A DNA stretch of 64,000 nucleotides from a virus: the IMG/VR virus record IMGVR_UViG_3300033273_000833, positions 62,001-126,000 of that record; one strand, written 5' to 3'. Every line of letters starts with the position of its first letter. Position 1 is the first letter of the stretch. The notes below the pieces were generated by a model, which saw nothing but the letters and a program-made list of their open reading frames with translations, had not been told where the DNA came from and did not search any database. The position numbers and the translations under genes were made by a program. Shown piece by piece: positions 8,848 to 16,942 of the stretch.

Positions 8848-9521
8848 AACTTGTGGAGGTTAAAAAGTTGTGGATATTTTTCATGCATAATTGTTAAGAC
8901 CATTTCTTCATCATATATAATGAAATTATTATCAACAAATTGTAGGCATTCTATATATTTCTTTGTAAATTCAGGAATTATGTGTCTTGGGAGTTTTATA
9001 ACTTGAGCCAATATCTTTATGGGTGGTAATGTATTTTTTAGTAAACCTTTATATGGTTTATTTGGGAAGTTGTCTGATTTTGCATATTGATTGATGTAAC
9101 ACTTATTGCTATCACTGGAGGTTATTGACTGTAAATTTCTTGTCTTCACGCAATCAACCCACATTAAATAATCAGCATCTGTATAGTCTAAAATTTTTTC
9201 AAAAAGAAGAATTTTGCTTGTCCATATTGTAGCTAACTTTAAAAAAGCATTGGATTTAACGTGCCTCCCAAATTTGAAATAAACTGCATCTCGTGATTTG
9301 CAAAAATTAGTTAAGTTTTTAAGGTACGGCAAACTTGGAAGATTATTAAATTCCAAATCAATTTTATTGGAGAAGCCTACAACCTGATCTTGCGAACATA
9401 TAAAATAATCTAAATTTTTGTTTCGAGCATGTTTTATATGACCTTGTCTGTTTGAAAATTTTGGATTGTTTTCTACATGCCAGTAGGCGGAAAAGGTTGT
9501 TGTTTTTTTCATATTGATCAT
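8844..9521 (-). CDS. Probable GT-A glycosyltransferase-like protein
   Basis: A 225-residue protein with DADYLMWVDC (~114-123), which resembles the DxD-containing strand of GT-A enzymes of the HtrL/YibB kind. The start is taken at 9521, about 11 bases after GGAG; ATG 9512 (MKKTTTF) is an alternative. It sits between a sulfotransferase relic and the GT14-like gene in the same leftward operon. The assignment rests on one motif and on context. Confidence 0.45.
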   Translation of the reverse strand: MINMKKTTTFSAYWHVENNPKFSNRQGHIKHARNKNLDYFICSQDQVVGFSNKIDLEFNNLPSLPYLKNLTNFCKSRDAVYFKFGRHVKSNAFLKLATIWTSKILLFEKILDYTDADYLMWVDCVKTRNLQSITSSDSNKCYINQYAKSDNFPNKPYKGLLKNTLPPIKILAQVIKLPRHIIPEFTKKYIECLQFVDNNFIIYDEEMVLTIMHEKYPQLFNLHKL

Positions 9522-9526
9522 AATTA

Positions 9527-9688
9527 CTATTCTCCAAATTTGTAACCGAAATACTCAATGTGCGTACTACCCCCATATGGGTCTCCGTTGTACCCCGTGT
9601 CCGATCTTCCGAAGACAGCCTCCTCGACTGATTCTCCGCCACATTTTGCAAAATGCACAAATATAATTTTTTGTTTATGACAAATCAC
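9527..9688 (-). pseudogene. Collapsed sulfotransferase relic (internally deleted)
   Basis: A 53-codon frame opens with GTG at 9688. Its start (HKQKIIFVHFAKCGGESVEE) matches the PAPS-binding start of the neighbouring sulfotransferases (HKHKFIFIHIPKCGGSSIE). After a short linker it jumps straight to their shared C-terminus (HIEYFGYKFGE). About 140 residues are missing, including the RNPWDR core. Residues expected in the P loop are altered (P to A). It is still an open frame, so a mini-protein cannot be excluded, but it cannot be a working sulfotransferase. Confidence 0.8.
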
Positions 9689-9690
9689 TA

Positions 9691-10452
9691 TTATCTATGT
9701 TTGCGGTTTCCTAAGCCTGTAATATATTTCCTGTTTTTCTGTATATACAGATTATCATATATCCCTTTGGATTTGGAGATAACAGTGTTTTTATTATAAA
9801 TCCCAGCAATTCCGCTAAACGAGGATATTCCAGAAGGAAATAATATGTCGCATAATATCATGTCATTGATTGCAGTTAGCTCTGGTGTATTGCGATCATA
9901 TACATTTACTCTCATTCCATGAGTGTTAAGCTCCCTTAAATTTATATTTCCGTCAGTATGTATATTTATTGATAAGGGGGGATTTATGTAGTAGTGGATA
10001 TAATCTAAAATATTTTTTAGGTCTTCAGTAGAGCAAGCTCTATATCTAACTGGTTTACAGCCTTTATATTCCTCATTAGCAGTATCTCCTCTTCGCACAT
10101 GTATACAGATATTGGTCTGATTAACTTGTTGAAGAGTGTTTTCTAGAGGGGTGTAGTTTTTAATGATTGATTGCATAAATTTGCTACTAAAATCAGCAAA
10201 TAAGCCACGTTTGATAATTGGAGTATAATTAGCTTCACCGCTAAAGATGGTGATCTTATTTAATTCTTTCTCACAAATGTTATGAAATTTAGAGCCTAGG
10301 TTAAAGACAGACTCGTATGGATCCTCGAGTGGTGTGTGTATATATTCGAAGCCTTCTTGTTTAGCAAAGTAAGCGGTCCATAGTCTGCTATAAATTTGCA
10401 TACCAATCCTATCTGTTTTTTGACAGGTGATATATTTTTTTGCTTTTCTCAT
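9691..10452 (-). CDS. Fucosyltransferase-like protein (GT11-type HxRRGD)
   Basis: The 253-residue product has CIHVRRGD (~116-123), the donor-binding motif of alpha-1,2- and alpha-1,6-fucosyltransferases, after an N-terminal part (DRIGMQIYSRLWTAYFA) like the GxGNQLFQ start of GT11. The late region (LCDILFPSGISSFSGIAGIYN) matches the usual FSWWAA/SSFS motif region. Donor would be GDP-fucose or a related GDP sugar, which the phage could make through its gmd and fcl homologues. The acceptor is unknown. Confidence 0.65.
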   Translation of the reverse strand: MRKAKKYITCQKTDRIGMQIYSRLWTAYFAKQEGFEYIHTPLEDPYESVFNLGSKFHNICEKELNKITIFSGEANYTPIIKRGLFADFSSKFMQSIIKNYTPLENTLQQVNQTNICIHVRRGDTANEEYKGCKPVRYRACSTEDLKNILDYIHYYINPPLSINIHTDGNINLRELNTHGMRVNVYDRNTPELTAINDMILCDILFPSGISSFSGIAGIYNKNTVISKSKGIYDNLYIQKNRKYITGLGNRKHR

Positions 10453-10516
10453 TCAGTTAGTAATGTTTGCAAGTTATTTAAGCTGACGAATTCAATATTC
10501 TGGTTGTGGAATAAAT

Positions 10517-11122
10517 TTAATCTCCAAATTCATAATTAAAATACTCAATGTCTTTTGCATATTTTTCTGCAACTATTTGCTTCGTTTCTTCATCGTAATA
10601 TTCGGTGTAGTGTTTTTTGTTTCTCTTGTTCATATGTGGCAATTTCAATCCTTTCATATTCAAGTAATTACACACACACATAAAATTATTTTCAAAATTT
10701 TCAAATCTACCAACAAAATCAACAGCTATATTACCTTCATTATCTTTCAAGAAATCATATTGAGCAACAGAGTGAGATGGATCAAGGTGTATGGGCGATA
10801 GTAGAAACTTTTTTAAGCTTTGTTTTTTTGGTCCGCCGAAATAAAAATAATCTGATATGGCCCTGTCCCATGGGTTTCTAACAAAAGCAAAAGAAAAATA
10901 ATAATTCTTTAATTGTGGGTGAATTTTATAAACCTCACTGATTGTAAGGTGTTGAAGATATTTTCCTGTATACTCATCCCTGCCAAGCAATAATTGCTTG
11001 TCGCAAAAATTATTTGGGAATTTTTTTTTGTCCCATAAATTATAACCAAATGCAGTTTCAATACTAGAACCGCCGCACTTGGGTATATGAATGAAGATAA
11101 ATTTATGCTTATGGCTTATCAT
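10517..11122 (-). CDS. Carbohydrate-type sulfotransferase
   Basis: The 201-residue product starts HKHKFIFIHIPKCGGSSIE, the 5'-phosphosulfate-binding motif of Sulfotransfer_2 enzymes. It has FAFVRNPWDRAISDYFYF (~79-96), the 3'-phosphate-binding motif, and ends KDIEYFNYEFGD. These enzymes move sulfate from PAPS to sugar hydroxyls. It is a paralogue of 11787-12362. An APS-kinase-like gene heads the same operon and may supply PAPS. Confidence 0.85.
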   Translation of the reverse strand: MISHKHKFIFIHIPKCGGSSIETAFGYNLWDKKKFPNNFCDKQLLLGRDEYTGKYLQHLTISEVYKIHPQLKNYYFSFAFVRNPWDRAISDYFYFGGPKKQSLKKFLLSPIHLDPSHSVAQYDFLKDNEGNIAVDFVGRFENFENNFMCVCNYLNMKGLKLPHMNKRNKKHYTEYYDEETKQIVAEKYAKDIEYFNYEFGD

Positions 11123-11142
11123 TGTACTGAATAATATACACC

Positions 11143-11784
11143 TTATTTTAACCAGCTTCCATTCCAGTGGTGAACCGCATAAGCTTCAGGATGCGTTTTG
11201 GAAAAATCTTCTTCCCTACGAAACTTTTCTTGCCAATAGTAAGGGTATACAGTTTTCTTAAGAGAATCGCGACCATCTGGCATTCCTATTTCGTGTCCTA
11301 ATTTTTCGGTTATGTATGCTGGTCCATATTTATAATCAGAGTTTTCTTTATGGCCATGAGATTTTTTTCTCGAAGGTAGTCCGTCTATCAAGCGTTTTAC
11401 ATCTCTATTATGCTTGGAGGCTCCAAAAAAAGCTCCGCATATTTTTTTATGTTCTTGATGAAATAAAACAATTTCTTTTTGTTCAAAGAGAGGATTTATA
11501 TTTTTTAAGCATTCAAAGTCGGTATCAATATACAATCCTCCAAACTGATAAAGGATTTCAAACCTTAAGATATCAGATTTTTCAGAAAAATTTTCGCAAC
11601 TCTCTAGAATTTCAGGGTAGGTAATTTTTAAATTATCTTTTATTTTTTTATCGTCCCAAAGAATATGTATCCATTCGGGGTTTTTACTTTTCCATGTACC
11701 TTGCCAGTATAACTCTTGTTTTGATAATGAACTTTCGCCCATATGTATTTGATGAAATATTTTTGGTATTATTGAATTTCTCAT
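11143..11784 (-). CDS. Glycosyltransferase family 32-like protein
   Basis: A 213-residue protein with IPKIFHQIHMG at the start, SEKSDILRFEILYQFGGLYI then DTDFEC (the DXD of GT32/OCH1-like enzymes), and a final HHWNGSW. This order is typical of polysaccharide-type GT32 proteins using mannose or galactose. It lies between the two intact sulfotransferases in the leftward operon. Confidence 0.85.
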   Translation of the reverse strand: MRNSIIPKIFHQIHMGESSLSKQELYWQGTWKSKNPEWIHILWDDKKIKDNLKITYPEILESCENFSEKSDILRFEILYQFGGLYIDTDFECLKNINPLFEQKEIVLFHQEHKKICGAFFGASKHNRDVKRLIDGLPSRKKSHGHKENSDYKYGPAYITEKLGHEIGMPDGRDSLKKTVYPYYWQEKFRREEDFSKTHPEAYAVHHWNGSWLK

Positions 11785-11786
11785 TT

Positions 11787-12362
11787 TTATTCTCCAAATT
11801 TATACCCAAAATACTCAATGTCCTTTGCGTATTTTTCCGCAACAAGTTGACGAGTTTCATCATCGTAATATTTTGTGTAATGGGTGGTTTCTGTTTTGTA
11901 ATTGTGTGGTAGTGTTTTTCCAGAAATACCTATATTTCTACAAACATTATTGAAGTCTTCGTGTAAATTTTCAAATCTTCCTATAAAATCCATTTGTTCA
12001 AGTGGTTTTAATATTTTCATGTAATCGTATCTGTGATATGGATCTCCTACATTGCTACTAAAAAATTTTTTTAAAAAACATTTAAAAGTTGTTCCGTGAT
12101 AAAATTTTTTGACTTTTTTTAGTGGGTATTTGTGTGTTGAATTTGTAAACCATTTAAACTCTGAAACCATTTTATCGTAAGGGTTTCTTACAAACGCAAA
12201 CTTATAATAATTTTTATACTTATCCAACTTCAGAACCTCTGCATGGGTCGTGTGAGTGTGACCATTAAAAAAGAATTCAAAATCTTGCAAGTATCTTTCC
12301 ATGCTTGTGCCCGCACACTTCGGTATATGAATAAATACAGTTTTATGTTTATCACTTATCAT
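11787..12362 (-). CDS. Carbohydrate-type sulfotransferase
   Basis: The 191-residue product starts MISDKHKTVFIHIPKCAGTS (PAPS-binding loop), has FAFVRNPYDKMVSEF (3'-phosphate motif), and ends KDIEYFGYKFGE. It is a paralogue of 10517-11122 and of the relic at 9527-9688. The start is set at ATG 12362, matching the paralogue; a TTG at 12371 would add three residues and overlap the upstream stop. Confidence 0.85.
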   Translation of the reverse strand: MISDKHKTVFIHIPKCAGTSMERYLQDFEFFFNGHTHTTHAEVLKLDKYKNYYKFAFVRNPYDKMVSEFKWFTNSTHKYPLKKVKKFYHGTTFKCFLKKFFSSNVGDPYHRYDYMKILKPLEQMDFIGRFENLHEDFNNVCRNIGISGKTLPHNYKTETTHYTKYYDDETRQLVAEKYAKDIEYFGYKFGE

Positions 12363-12367
12363 TTTTA

Positions 12368-13183
12368 TCAAATTTTGTTTTCTTTCTTCATAAGAGTTTC
12401 GTCCTTTACCTCTGGATGGTCACTGCTTAATAAATGTTGCAATGTATAATCTGAATACCAATTATTTAATTTTATTTTTTTTTCACAGTTTTCTTTGGAT
12501 ATTATTCTATAATGGTAGCACAACAAAAATCCAGTCTCAATATCTACCTCACGTAAATTATCATAAAACGGATTTAATTCACTTGGTTGGTTGCCAACTC
12601 CGTCGCGAATTTGCTCTGGAGTTCCCATGTGTTCACATGGATGATGGTCTTTTATCTTTGTAAAATATGTTGGTTTAAAAATACATTTAACTTCAATTTT
12701 TTCATAACGACATCTAAACTTGTGAATTTTGTGTGGATGTTTTTTATCATGATTCCACCTATAAGTTATTTCATTTAAAATGCTTTTTGGATTTTTTTTC
12801 AAGGAATTGCAAGACATCATCACCCAAGGTACTTTTATGCAATGGGCGTCCTTGAAAGTTGTTTGTAATTCATCCCTAATAGTTTTATTGAGATTTTTCT
12901 TTGTAACTATAAACTCATCAATGTCCACATATATTACCCACTCGTAATTATCCTTAAGTTTATCCACCCAATTTAAAATATAATTGTCCTTTGTAATTTC
13001 CTTTTCAAAGAAAATGTTTATGTTTTCTTTATTTAACAATTCATCATATATGGATTTATCTTCGGAATCGTCATCTATTATATTAATTTCGTCAACTCCT
13101 TGACTTAGATAATGATTGCAAAACTCTGCAACAAAAAACTCATCTTTACAACGAGCTATTAATCCTAAAAATTTTTTGTGCAT
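12368..13183 (-). CDS. Glycosyltransferase family 92/GT2-like protein
   Basis: A 271-residue GT-A protein starting with FLGLIARCKDEFFVAEFCNH, then INIIDDDSEDKS, WVIYVDIDEFI (the DXD) and later PHKIHKFRCRYE. The RxKNE-like start and the DIDEF motif define the GT92/DUF23-type glycosyltransferases. It follows the APS-kinase fusion by six bases and leads the alternating glycosyltransferase/sulfotransferase series. Confidence 0.8.
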   Translation of the reverse strand: MHKKFLGLIARCKDEFFVAEFCNHYLSQGVDEINIIDDDSEDKSIYDELLNKENINIFFEKEITKDNYILNWVDKLKDNYEWVIYVDIDEFIVTKKNLNKTIRDELQTTFKDAHCIKVPWVMMSCNSLKKNPKSILNEITYRWNHDKKHPHKIHKFRCRYEKIEVKCIFKPTYFTKIKDHHPCEHMGTPEQIRDGVGNQPSELNPFYDNLREVDIETGFLLCYHYRIISKENCEKKIKLNNWYSDYTLQHLLSSDHPEVKDETLMKKENKI

Positions 13184-13189
13184 TGACTC

Positions 13190-13993
13190 TTATTCAGGTC
13201 TTTTGCCTAAAGGTTTTCCATCTTGACCAATTTCTCCAGCCCTAATTTTGGTTGCAGAAACATTTTGAAGCTCTTTACTTAATTCAAGCTGCTCAATGTT
13301 ATATCCTACGCCTCTACCATAAAATACATCTGTAATATTTGGAAGCTCAACAACTTTAATTTTATTCCCAAACTCAATGCATGCAGAATGAATTTCTGCT
13401 TTAACTTTTTCAAAATTATATGGATTCTTTTCGTCAATTCCGCCGACATCTCTTAAAGCAATGCAGCATTGCCCAGTTCTTTTAATCGCTTCAGCAACTA
13501 ATGTTTTATGGCCAACATGAAAAGGTTGATACCTCCCAATTAATAAAGCTGTTGGAGCTTGATTATCCCAGGATTCTGTTTCATTTAATTTATTCAATAC
13601 TCTTTCAACCCATTCTTCTGGAGATCCGTCAGTTAGTCTTACGTCGTAATTCAAAGGTCTTTCAAACATTTTATTAGTGTCTTCGTATCTACCTTCCATA
13701 ATCCTATCGACCCATACAACAAAATCAGCAGCAAATGCTTTTCTTGTTTCTTGGGTAGGGCATACAAAATCGGCGACAGAGTAACCTCCGCCCATTGAAG
13801 ACCAAGAACATAGTTTACCCATTCTTTCGGCATGCTTAATTCTATCTTCTTCCGAAAACCCTAGCTCTGAATATATATCTTGCCTAACGGCATCAGCGTT
13901 AAACCAGGCTGCGTTAATTTTTTTTACTAAAATCTCAGCCAACGTTGTTTTGCCAGATCCTGGGAGCCCCATAATCAAAATTTTTCTTTTCAT
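13190..13993 (-). CDS. APS kinase-like/nucleotidyltransferase fusion protein
   Basis: The N-terminal ~145 residues are a P-loop kinase: GLPGSGKTTLAE (Walker A), FNADAVRQDI, then RKAFAADFVVWVDRI, as in adenylylsulfate kinases (CysC). The C-terminal ~115 residues are a separate cytidylyltransferase-like fold with LIGRYQPFHVGHKTLV (HxGH motif) and NVSATKIRAG (ISSTxIR-like). The pair could convert sulfate or APS towards PAPS for the sulfotransferases downstream, although the C-terminal domain looks more like an NMN/pantetheine-type adenylyltransferase than a classical ATP sulfurylase. It heads the leftward glycan operon. Confidence 0.75.
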   Translation of the reverse strand: MKRKILIMGLPGSGKTTLAEILVKKINAAWFNADAVRQDIYSELGFSEEDRIKHAERMGKLCSWSSMGGGYSVADFVCPTQETRKAFAADFVVWVDRIMEGRYEDTNKMFERPLNYDVRLTDGSPEEWVERVLNKLNETESWDNQAPTALLIGRYQPFHVGHKTLVAEAIKRTGQCCIALRDVGGIDEKNPYNFEKVKAEIHSACIEFGNKIKVVELPNITDVFYGRGVGYNIEQLELSKELQNVSATKIRAGEIGQDGKPLGKRPE

Positions 13994-14015
13994 ATCTCTG
14001 TTTACACGCTTTTTT

Positions 14016-14345
14016 TTATTTTATCTTCTTATTTATTAAACATGCTAGACTAGGCACGGAAAACATACTAAAGCCAGCAAAAATCATATTTAAATTAAAA
14101 AACCAACAACAAAACAAAGAAGCAAGCAAAGACAACCAAGTGCCATAACATAAGGGACAGCTCAATAGTTCTCCCAGCTTACCCCAATTATCAATTATAT
14201 AATCATGCAAATCATCTAATGTATATATTTTTTCTTTTATAAACAATGACAATATATATACTTTTAAATTAGTATACTCCAATACGGCAATAATATTAGA
14301 AACAAACAAAATGCAAGCTAAATAAATTAATAAATAATTAATCAT
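14016..14345 (-). CDS. Membrane protein with CPLCYGTW motif (DUF1360-like)
   Basis: A 109-residue protein with an N-terminal membrane helix (YLLIYLACILFVSNIIAVL), a soluble segment, then LLSCPLCYGTWLSLLAS and a second hydrophobic stretch. The CPxCxGxW motif at a membrane boundary resembles DUF1360 proteins. Function unknown. ATG 14345 overlaps the end of the upstream small gene by 8 bases, so the pair is probably coupled. Confidence 0.65.
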   Translation of the reverse strand: MINYLLIYLACILFVSNIIAVLEYTNLKVYILSLFIKEKIYTLDDLHDYIIDNWGKLGELLSCPLCYGTWLSLLASLFCCWFFNLNMIFAGFSMFSVPSLACLINKKIK

Positions 14346-14562
14346 CTTGAATGCGAGGAAGAATGAACGATGTGTATTTCCTACGCACACTAGCTTTTCT
14401 GCACGAAGAACATCCTCCAGGTTTATTCACTTCTGCCAAGTAATCTTTTTTCATTTGCTGACAACCATCAAAGTTTATTTCTTGACAAGTTTGCTCGGGC
14501 GTTTTATTTAAATCCATAAATATTCTTATGAGATTCATTTGGGCTGGTGTTTTTGGATTCAT
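14338..14562 (-). CDS. Small cysteine-motif protein, unknown
   Basis: A 74-residue protein with four Cys, including a CSSC pair near residue 50, basic at the C-terminal end, with no membrane segment. ATG 14562 is preferred over a TTG at 14574. Its start region lies back-to-back with the strong rightward promoter at 14568-14596. Confidence 0.6.
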   Translation of the reverse strand: MNPKTPAQMNLIRIFMDLNKTPEQTCQEINFDGCQQMKKDYLAEVNKPGGCSSCRKASVRRKYTSFILPRIQDD

Positions 14563-14567
14563 TTTTC

Positions 14568-14596
14568 TTGACAAATTTGATTACATATATTATACT
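14568..14596 (+). promoter_or_regulatory. Sigma70-type promoter, leaderless arrangement
   Basis: TTGACA (14568-14573), 17-base spacer, TATACT (14591-14596), then 6 bases to ATG 14603. It lies inside the short gap between two divergent genes. Confidence 0.85.
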
Positions 14597-14602
14597 TATA
14601 AT

Positions 14603-15142
14603 ATGAAAAATATTCTAGAAAAAACTAAAACTTATCTGGTTGGCCACATGCAATACATTAGTGGGAGGAACTGGCGAGAAGAAGTTACTCAAAAGCTTTC
14701 TGATATTAACATTACATGCTTCGACCCTTATAAAAAACCCTTTATTAAAGATGTCGAAGAAGATGAGGTCTCAAGACAAGAAATGGAAACTTGGATGAAA
14801 ACCAAGCAGTACGACAGAGTAACGGAAAGAATGAAAATGGTAAGAGCTTATGACCTAAATTTAGTTGATCGTAGCGATTTTATCATCGCTCATCTAGTTC
14901 CTAGCGTTGCATCTTGGGGTAGTGCCGAAGAAATTGTTACTGCGGTAAGAATGAAAAAACCTATCTTTATCAGCATGGAAGGCGGTAAGTCCCAAACTCC
15001 ACTCTGGATGCTAGGAATGCTTCCTCATAAATACATTTACAATTCAGTAGAAGAAATAGTAGATATGCTTTTTGCTATCAATGAAGGGTCAAAAACTATA
15101 GACTCAGATCGCTGGCGCCTATTAAGACATGAATTTAGATAG
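14603..15142 (+). CDS. Nucleoside 2-deoxyribosyltransferase-like protein
   Basis: A 179-residue Rossmann-like protein: KTYLVGHMQYISGRNWREEV at the start, DLNLVDRSDFIIAHLV in the middle, then SWGSAEEIVTAVRMKKPIF. The glutamate in GSAEEI matches the nucleophile of nucleoside deoxyribosyltransferases, which swap bases on deoxyribose during salvage. Start fixed by the promoter: ATG 14603 is 6 bases from the -10. Its 3' end overlaps the convergent gene at 15135 by 8 bases. Confidence 0.65.
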   Translation: MKNILEKTKTYLVGHMQYISGRNWREEVTQKLSDINITCFDPYKKPFIKDVEEDEVSRQEMETWMKTKQYDRVTERMKMVRAYDLNLVDRSDFIIAHLVPSVASWGSAEEIVTAVRMKKPIFISMEGGKSQTPLWMLGMLPHKYIYNSVEEIVDMLFAINEGSKTIDSDRWRLLRHEFR

Positions 15143-15569
15143 TATAACCTTTTCCAAAAATAGGCTTCATATGAGGGTCGCCACTTCCACCAGCACTTAG
15201 GCTTGGAGTCCCAAATAGAATTTGATGATTATTGCTGTAATAAGGAGCAGCAACTAAGTCATTGGCAATAGCTACTTTTATACTTGTCTGCCCTCCGCCA
15301 GCATCAGAAATTTCGGTAGCTACTAGAGATATTGAATCAACATAACTGCTCGCTCCTGCATTGTTTGGCCAATGTCCGACGCTAGGTTTGGTAGACGATA
15401 ATACGCTTGAGTCGAACGTTTCATAATCTGAAGCGCTCATTGCTCCAACTGAGTGTGAATTTATATAAGGAGTTATAGTTATATTACTTAGTTCGGTGTC
15501 GCTAGGTATTATAGCGCTTGATACAGTAATTGTTGTTGAATTTGTTCCTGTTGATATTTCGTTTGGCAT
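15135..15569 (-). CDS. Probable virion-associated protein, unknown
   Basis: A 144-residue protein rich in Ser, Thr, Gly and Asn, predicted beta-rich, ending SGGSGDPHMKPIFGKGYTI. A C-terminal GDPH(I/M)KPxFG-type motif is seen in structural proteins of some large phages (recalled, not checked). Low-complexity composition without Cys fits a surface or fibre protein. It stands alone on the lower strand between two rightward units. Confidence 0.4.
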   Translation of the reverse strand: MPNEISTGTNSTTITVSSAIIPSDTELSNITITPYINSHSVGAMSASDYETFDSSVLSSTKPSVGHWPNNAGASSYVDSISLVATEISDAGGGQTSIKVAIANDLVAAPYYSNNHQILFGTPSLSAGGSGDPHMKPIFGKGYTI

Positions 15570-15628
15570 AATATTTTAAAATTTAAAGTGATTAATATAG
15601 GTATATACACATTTTTTTTAAATAGTAC

Positions 15629-15657
15629 TTGACATTCTAAATAATTTTTACTATAAT
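15629..15657 (+). promoter_or_regulatory. Near-consensus sigma70 promoter, leaderless arrangement
   Basis: TTGACA (15629-15634), 17-base spacer, TATAAT (15652-15657), then TATAAAC and ATG 15665. Both hexamers are perfect. It shares the sequence TATAAAC-ATG with the promoter at 26029-26057. Confidence 0.92.
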
Positions 15658-15664
15658 TATAAAC

Positions 15665-15763
15665 ATGGATAATTCAGAATTACAAGGTTATTTTATTTTG
15701 GCTGGAGCAGTAATTTACTGCATATGTCTATGTGTCAAATATTCAGACGGAGGAAAACTATAA
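15665..15763 (+). CDS. 32-residue single-span membrane peptide
   Basis: ATG 15665 opens MDNSELQGYFILAGAVIYCI, one hydrophobic helix, and ends at TAA 15761-15763. It lies directly on a perfect promoter and overlaps the next start as TAATG. The GGAGGA ribosome site of the next gene lies inside its own last codons. Function unknown; it may serve as a leader frame for the operon. Confidence 0.65.
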   Translation: MDNSELQGYFILAGAVIYCICLCVKYSDGGKL

Positions 15764-15984
15764 TGAAAGAAGTTTATCTTAGAGGAATTTATTCTCAATA
15801 TGTCGGATTAAGAGATCAAAAAATTGCAGACTTGAATGTCATGCTTAATTCTCCTGTTGGAGTCGGAGAGCACGGGGATTTAAGTGAGACAATTAAAAAA
15901 ATTATAGAAGAAATTGATAAGTACGATTCTCTTATTTCCACATTGAACAATTTAATTCCTAAAGAAGAAGATAAGAGTGAGTAA
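15763..15984 (+). CDS. Small helical protein, unknown
   Basis: A 73-residue acidic protein starting at ATG 15763 (MKEVYLRGIYSQYVGLRDQK), preceded by a good ribosome site (GGAGGA, 15749-15754). It is mostly helical (LSETIKKIIEEIDKYDSLIS) and overlaps the GMP reductase gene by 8 bases. No family recognised. Confidence 0.7.
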   Translation: MKEVYLRGIYSQYVGLRDQKIADLNVMLNSPVGVGEHGDLSETIKKIIEEIDKYDSLISTLNNLIPKEEDKSE

Positions 15985-16942
15985 AAGTTTAAAATACTCA
16001 GATATTTGCTTGATTCCTAATTATAGCGAATGTCACTCTAGATCAGATTGCGATACATCAGTATCTTTATTTGATAAAAAATTTAATCTACCTATCATTC
16101 CAGCCAATATGAAGTCTGTAATTGATATGGACTTAGCTAAATGGATGAGTGATAATCAATATTTTTATGTAATGCATCGCTTTAATCGCGATTTAGCTGA
16201 AGATGTTGCTAACGCTCAAGAATGGAATAATATTTCATTTAGCGTCGGGGTTAAGATGGAATGCAAGATCGCAATACAAAAAATTAAGAAGCGAAACCAC
16301 AAGGTCGATTTTTTAACAATTGATATTGCTCACGGACATTGTTTAAGAATGAAAACAATGATTAACTTTATCAGGAAACATTTGCCTGATACGAAAATTA
16401 TAGCTGGCAATGTCGCAACTCCTCAGGCAGTTAGAGATTTATCCTCTTGGGGCGCTGATGTCGTTAAGGTTGGAGTAGGTCAAGGTTCTCCTTGTACAAC
16501 TAAAGATAAAACTGGCTTCACTATGCCAATGTTTAGTTGCGTAAAAACTTGCTCTAAGCAGTATTCTGACGACCTTGAGGAGGAAACAAGTATTCCAATC
16601 ATTGCAGATGGAGGTATAGGTAGCAATGGAGATATCGCAAAAGCTCTTGTAGCTGGAGCAACAATGACTATGGCAGGAGGTTTATTTGCGGCTTGCTCTG
16701 ATAGCCCCGCATGCCCTAGCTTAATAGGAGGAGTATCTCACAAATCTTATTTTGGCTCAGCGAGTGCGGAGAATAAAGGGCATCGCAATCACGTAGAAGG
16801 CAAACTAAATCACATCTTATGCAACAATATGACCTACGAACGAAAGCTAAATGAAATCAAACAAGACTTACAAAGCGCCATATCATATGCAGGAGGCCAA
16901 GATCTAAGCGCATTTAAACACGTACAGTACACAGAACAATGA
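15977..16942 (+). CDS. guaC: GMP reductase/IMP dehydrogenase family enzyme
   Basis: A 321-residue TIM-barrel enzyme without CBS domains. It has DFLTIDIAHGH, GNVATPQAVRDL, the catalytic loop VGQGSPCTTKDKTG with the active cysteine, and PIIADGGIGSNGDIAKALVAGA for phosphate binding. The length and the missing CBS module favour GMP reductase (GMP to IMP, NADPH) over IMP dehydrogenase. The start is GTG 15977, inside the preceding gene. It shares a promoter with the small genes upstream and probably rebalances purines for phage replication. Confidence 0.88.
   Translation: MSKSLKYSDICLIPNYSECHSRSDCDTSVSLFDKKFNLPIIPANMKSVIDMDLAKWMSDNQYFYVMHRFNRDLAEDVANAQEWNNISFSVGVKMECKIAIQKIKKRNHKVDFLTIDIAHGHCLRMKTMINFIRKHLPDTKIIAGNVATPQAVRDLSSWGADVVKVGVGQGSPCTTKDKTGFTMPMFSCVKTCSKQYSDDLEEETSIPIIADGGIGSNGDIAKALVAGATMTMAGGLFAACSDSPACPSLIGGVSHKSYFGSASAENKGHRNHVEGKLNHILCNNMTYERKLNEIKQDLQSAISYAGGQDLSAFKHVQYTEQ

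Noticed and set aside
9364-9660. Leftward 98-codon frame over 9364-9660
   Set aside because: It crosses the sulfotransferase relic and the start of the 8844 gene in another frame and shows no protein-like pattern.
12360-12371. TTG at 12371 as the sulfotransferase start
   Set aside because: ATG 12362 matches the start of the paralogue at 11122.
14563-14620. Leftward promoter for the 14562 gene opposite the strong rightward one
   Set aside because: A TATAAT is present on the lower strand, but no acceptable -35 lies at the right distance.
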